From positions 1 through 13,375 of the forward strand of contig CAZZEX010000119.1 of NCBI GenBank assembly GCA_964653285.1: DNA of 13,375 nt, written 5' to 3'. The notes under the pieces were generated by a model. The model was given only the letters and a program-made list of their open reading frames with translations, was not told where the DNA came from and searched no databases. The stretch comes from CAZZEX01 sp964653285 (GTDB taxonomy: Bacteria; Chloroflexota; Anaerolineae; B4-G1). Both the position numbers and the translations under genes were made by a program. Shown piece after piece: positions 10,701-13,375 of this stretch (its first letter is position 1; the number at the start of each line of letters is the position of its first letter).

Positions 10701-13127
10701 TCACCGCTGCCCTTTGATCGTGACCGTCAGGCTCTGCACCTCGGCTGGCCATTCAGCACCTGCCTCCAACCGCAGGAGCACGTTGCCCGGCGGAGCGACG
10801 TAGGCCCCGGCGTTCGGAATCGAGTGCCACCCCCAGCCAATATTCAACCCCTCCCAACTGCCGCTCTCCCAATTCCACAGTGAGACGGCCAACGGATGCT
10901 GGGATGAGCTGCTGCCTCTCAATTCCAGCACCAGTTCGTCCACCTGGCTCACCTTCACCCCTGACCAGACGGTGAAGCGGAATACGATCTCCGCTTCAGG
11001 CCCCATATAAAACCCTTCATCCCACACGCTTACATCGCCCGTCGTCTCCTCCACCTGACGTGCGATGAAGCCCGGCGGGATAGTGACCGTCGCGCCCGTC
11101 TCCAGCCCCACCACCGGCAGAGCGTAGACGTAGAGTGCTGTTTCGACCGCTGAAAAGGGTCGCTCCACCACCTCGACCGGCAATGGGACGTCTTCCTCTG
11201 CCCAGCCTATCAGGTACACCCCTGGCCCCAGGCCAGGCCCATCGTAGGGAAAGAGCGCCTGGAGAAACTGATAACGCCGATATAACTCCCGATCCTCCCA
11301 GTAGTTCCCTGGCCCCAAGATTTGCTCCGGGACATTGTGGCCGGAGGGGGAAACGGATGACCATGGTCCAGGCCCCGCCATGCCACCCCCGCCGTGGAGC
11401 AAGAAAGAGATGTTCGCTTCCTCGCCGGCCTCCAGGTCGCCCAACCGCTGCTCGTCATCACCCACGATGAGGACGGCATCCTTCAGAGGCACGTTGCCAT
11501 TGCGCACCGTCCCTTCCAGCCGCAGCGCACTTGCCGTGTCTGCGACCAGTCGCAGGTCAGCCTCGACGCCCGGCACGTCTGCATATCCCTCGGCCAGGAA
11601 GGGCCGTATGCCCCCCACGTCCACGCGCAAGCCGGCTATCGTTGAGCCCCCGGCCTCCTCGACGATCTGCAGCGGCTGCCCGGCCGGTCCCCCATAATAA
11701 TCGCCAGGGATTTCGCATACCCCCGCCCCTGCCACCCACACCTCGTAATTGGTGCGCTGGGGCGAGAAGAGCCCCACCACCTGGCTCACGCGGCCGACCA
11801 CTCCCCCCGTCCCCCCTGAGGCGGAGGGGAGACCCTCTGGCACATACACCGCCGCCAGCCGGTGCACAATCGCTGTGCTGCCCCGGACCTGGAAACCGGT
11901 CACGTAGGCGCACACCGTAAATCCCACGATCAACGCCGGGATGGTCAACCAGGCCAGTTCCCGCCGGTCCAGTTTGCGCAGGATGACGTAGTTGACCGGG
12001 CCGATGAGCAACGTGTAGACGAGCATGAAGGCCAGGAGGTACAGCGTAGAGGGGAGTTCCAGGCCAGGGATAGCGCTAATTGCCTCGTGGGCACTATTCC
12101 CATTATGCACAGTAAGCCGCTGAGTCTCTGCAGTCCTCGTCCCGACGACAAATTCCCACAGACGGGCGTTGTCATCCCAACGGGTGAAAGGATTCAGCCC
12201 AGCGTCGAAGGCCAGGAAGTCCACCCTGCCTGCTCCCTGGGTACGGCGGGCCAACAAGATGAGACCTCCCTGCTCATCTCCCTGCTCAATGATCACCCTT
12301 CCATCCCGCAGCGTCGCCTCGGCCACGGCATAAGGGCCCACAGCGACAGGCGCGTTCACCTGCTCGCCCAACACCCACAGATCGTCTACCGAGCGCGTGC
12401 CACCTACCGTGACCGGCAGCAAGTCGGCCACGCCAGCGACCGTGTGGGCCACCCCCGCGCCACCACCCACGATCAGGTGTCCGCCGTGGGCCACCCACGA
12501 CTCCAGCGCTTGCCGTTGTTCACCCCTGAGCGCAGCCGTGTCCAGGTCGTTCAGGATCAACACGTCGAGCCCCTCCCAACCCAGCGGGTCGGGTGGGAGC
12601 GGTTCCAGGCTCAGATGGGCCACCGCCGCCATCCCGCCGGCCGGCGCGATGTCGCTCAGGAAATTAAGCGCCGAGGGGCTGCTGCTGGCGACGCCGTAGA
12701 GCCGGTCTCCCTCATCCAACCACGCCACCGCAGCCCGCTCCGACAAGAGCACCTTATCCCCGGTGAGCAACTGGACTGTCAGACGAGAGCGAGAGAAGGC
12801 ACCAACAGGCGGGAGATACAGAAAGTAAGCCTTGCGCGAATGTGTCGGGAGCACGACCGGCCTGGCGTACACGTCGGGCTCGGTGCCACCGCCCGCGCCG
12901 TCGATGGCAACGCGCAACTCCCCCTCGACGTCCACGCCCTCGTTCGAGAGAACGGCGTACACCGGACACCAGGTGCCGCTGCGACAATAGCCGTCAAAGC
13001 CAACCGTGACCTGCATCGCCGGGCCGGTGTCCTGGGCCGCAACAGGGCCAACGGGGCCACACATGCAGGCCAGTGAGACCACGACGGCTATAGCAACGGC
13101 GAATACGATCCAAGTTGTTCGCTTCAC
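10701..13127 (-). CDS. Large secreted/membrane protein with GATase-like domain (GldG-like partner)
   Basis: 808 residues from GTG 13127, with AGGAG 7 nt upstream. A signal peptide or first helix covers 1-31 (VFAVAIAVVVSLACMC, cut near VAAQ). Residues ~40-130 are a beta-sandwich-like region (MQVTVGFDGYCRSGTWCPVY). About 140-330 resembles a class I glutamine-amidotransferase-like or DUF4350-like fold (GLDVLILNDLDTAAL, then WVAHGGHLIVGGGAG) without a clear catalytic Cys. Two membrane helices lie at 360-383 and 391-412. The last ~390 residues are beta-rich. It leads the operon with the ABC ATPase, permease and coiled-coil protein, so a periplasmic or cell-surface partner of that transporter is likely; this is inference. 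Residues 433-443 derive from repeat copy 7. Confidence 0.85.
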   Translation of the reverse strand: MKRTTWIVFAVAIAVVVSLACMCGPVGPVAAQDTGPAMQVTVGFDGYCRSGTWCPVYAVLSNEGVDVEGELRVAIDGAGGGTEPDVYARPVVLPTHSRKAYFLYLPPVGAFSRSRLTVQLLTGDKVLLSERAAVAWLDEGDRLYGVASSSPSALNFLSDIAPAGGMAAVAHLSLEPLPPDPLGWEGLDVLILNDLDTAALRGEQRQALESWVAHGGHLIVGGGAGVAHTVAGVADLLPVTVGGTRSVDDLWVLGEQVNAPVAVGPYAVAEATLRDGRVIIEQGDEQGGLILLARRTQGAGRVDFLAFDAGLNPFTRWDDNARLWEFVVGTRTAETQRLTVHNGNSAHEAISAIPGLELPSTLYLLAFMLVYTLLIGPVNYVILRKLDRRELAWLTIPALIVGFTVCAYVTGFQVRGSTAIVHRLAAVYVPEGLPSASGGTGGVVGRVSQVVGLFSPQRTNYEVWVAGAGVCEIPGDYYGGPAGQPLQIVEEAGGSTIAGLRVDVGGIRPFLAEGYADVPGVEADLRLVADTASALRLEGTVRNGNVPLKDAVLIVGDDEQRLGDLEAGEEANISFLLHGGGGMAGPGPWSSVSPSGHNVPEQILGPGNYWEDRELYRRYQFLQALFPYDGPGLGPGVYLIGWAEEDVPLPVEVVERPFSAVETALYVYALPVVGLETGATVTIPPGFIARQVEETTGDVSVWDEGFYMGPEAEIVFRFTVWSGVKVSQVDELVLELRGSSSSQHPLAVSLWNWESGSWEGLNIGWGWHSIPNAGAYVAPPGNVLLRLEAGAEWPAEVQSLTVTIKGQR
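11801..11832. repeat. GC-rich palindromic repeat, copy 7 (in the 808-aa gene)
   Basis: CTCCCC at the left end and GGGGAG at the right pair around CCGTCCCCCCTGAGGCGGA, an imperfect and degenerate member. It is read in frame as about LPSASGGTGGV in a loop after the second membrane helix. Confidence 0.5.
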
Positions 13128-13179
13128 ACAGGTGCTCCTATTTGAGCGATCTGTTTTTTTCTAAACCCGATGTTATGCT

Positions 13180-13193
13180 GTTAGGCGGCTAAC
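13180..13193. promoter_or_regulatory. Palindrome at the transcription start of the ABC operon
   Basis: GTTAG-GCGG-CTAAC lies just 3' of the -10 box on the minus strand, where the first transcribed bases fall. The position suits an operator or a 5'-end hairpin. No binding protein is identifiable. Confidence 0.35.
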
Positions 13194-13199
13194 GCGGCT

Positions 13200-13227
13200 A
13201 TTATAGCACATCTCACATCAGGCTCAA
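13200..13227 (-). promoter_or_regulatory. Promoter of the 808-aa/ABC operon
   Basis: TTGAGC (13222-13227), 16 bp, TATAAT (13200-13205) with TGC before the -10. Transcription from near 13193 would give a leader of about 65 nt with an AGGAG site before GTG 13127. Confidence 0.7.
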
Positions 13228-13271
13228 CTCCGGCTGCCGGACAGGTAGCGGACGAATGCCCAACGCGAACC

Positions 13272-13299
13272 TTGCACTCTCCCACCACTGTGATAAACT
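13272..13299 (+). promoter_or_regulatory. Promoter of the divergent gene at 13308
   Basis: TTGCAC (13272-13277), 16 bp, TAAACT (13294-13299) preceded by TGA as an extended -10. Only 8 nt separate the -10 from the ATG at 13308, so the transcript would begin at or within 2 nt of the start codon. Confidence 0.5.
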
Positions 13300-13307
13300 A
13301 CTATGCG

Positions 13308-13375
13308 ATGAAAGCCTTCCTGCGTTCACTGACCCACCCCGCCGTCGCCTCCGCCCTCGTCGCGCTGGCGCTCAC
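13308..13375 (+). CDS. N-terminus of an unidentified, probably membrane protein
   Basis: Twenty-two codons are visible: MKAFLRSLTHPAVASALVAL and on. A basic start followed by an Ala/Leu/Val-rich stretch suggests a first membrane helix or signal anchor. There is no ribosome binding site; the -10 element 8 nt upstream points to leaderless translation. ATG 13303 is followed at once by a stop in its frame, so 13308 is the start. Too little is present to name a family. It is divergent from the 808-aa gene. Confidence 0.55.
   Translation, partial: MKAFLRSLTHPAVASALVALAL

Noticed and set aside
11862..13076. 404-codon plus-strand open frame
   Set aside because: Antisense to the 808-aa gene, which has a signal peptide, promoter and ribosome binding site; no motif on the plus strand.
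13151..13160. T-run as a terminator on the plus strand
   Set aside because: No stem-loop precedes it and no plus-strand gene ends there; it is in the leader of the 808-aa gene.
1..13375. CRISPR array, tRNA, rRNA or complete insertion sequence
   Set aside because: No regularly spaced direct repeats, no clover-leaf or T-loop pattern in a non-coding place, no rRNA-like sequence and no transposase motif were seen by eye on either strand.

Overview
The window looks like a piece of a high-GC bacterial chromosome, most likely Chloroflexota (Anaerolineae-like). The grounds are a MoxR ATPase, an ABC-2 ATPase and permease, a large GATase-like membrane protein and a coiled-coil membrane protein of the kind seen together there. 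The archaeal-type S-adenosylmethionine synthetase fragment, the many GC-rich palindromic repeats and one leaderless-looking promoter fit too. The taxonomic call is inference. Most genes are on the minus strand.

Left part (1-2000, minus). A PadR regulator gene with a very good sigma70-type promoter and a long inverted repeat heads a cluster: a DUF4213 fragment, a DUF59-Mrp/NBP35 ATPase fragment and two small Gly/Arg/Tyr-rich DUF5320 proteins. PadR and one DUF5320 gene look intact; the enzymes between them are only pieces joined out of frame. Next to them lies the first ~51 codons of an archaeal-type methionine adenosyltransferase, followed by unassignable sequence.

Middle part (2000-6930). 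An intact MoxR ATPase (minus), an antitoxin-like gene overlapping a truncated PIN-domain toxin (plus), a truncated minus-strand hypothetical gene, a translationally coupled Nudix hydrolase and xylose-isomerase-like TIM-barrel pair (minus), a MntA-type nucleotidyltransferase followed by only the first codons of its HepT partner (plus), an ABC ATPase without its natural C-terminus (minus) and a small unknown gene with its own promoter (plus). Two convergent gene pairs (VapC/hypothetical and HepT/ABC) each collapse at one junction. This suggests repeated deletion, or a chimeric assembly.

Right part (6930-13127, minus). A probable operon reads from a good promoter at 13200-13227: an 808-aa signal-peptide and membrane protein, an ABC ATPase, an ABC-2 permease, then a coiled-coil membrane protein whose frame is interrupted by one in-frame TGA before a conserved-looking C-terminal tail. 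MoxR at 2014-2994 would normally belong with this group. A divergent gene starts at 13308 and leaves the window.

A family of short GC-rich palindromes (about CCCCTCCCC-TGCG-AGGGGAGG) recurs seven times. Five copies lie in reading frames without breaking them and add Pro/Gly-rich inserts to the Nudix enzyme, the permease, the coiled-coil protein (twice) and the 808-aa protein. These translated repeats, the cluster of truncated genes and the single in-frame TGA are the most unusual features.
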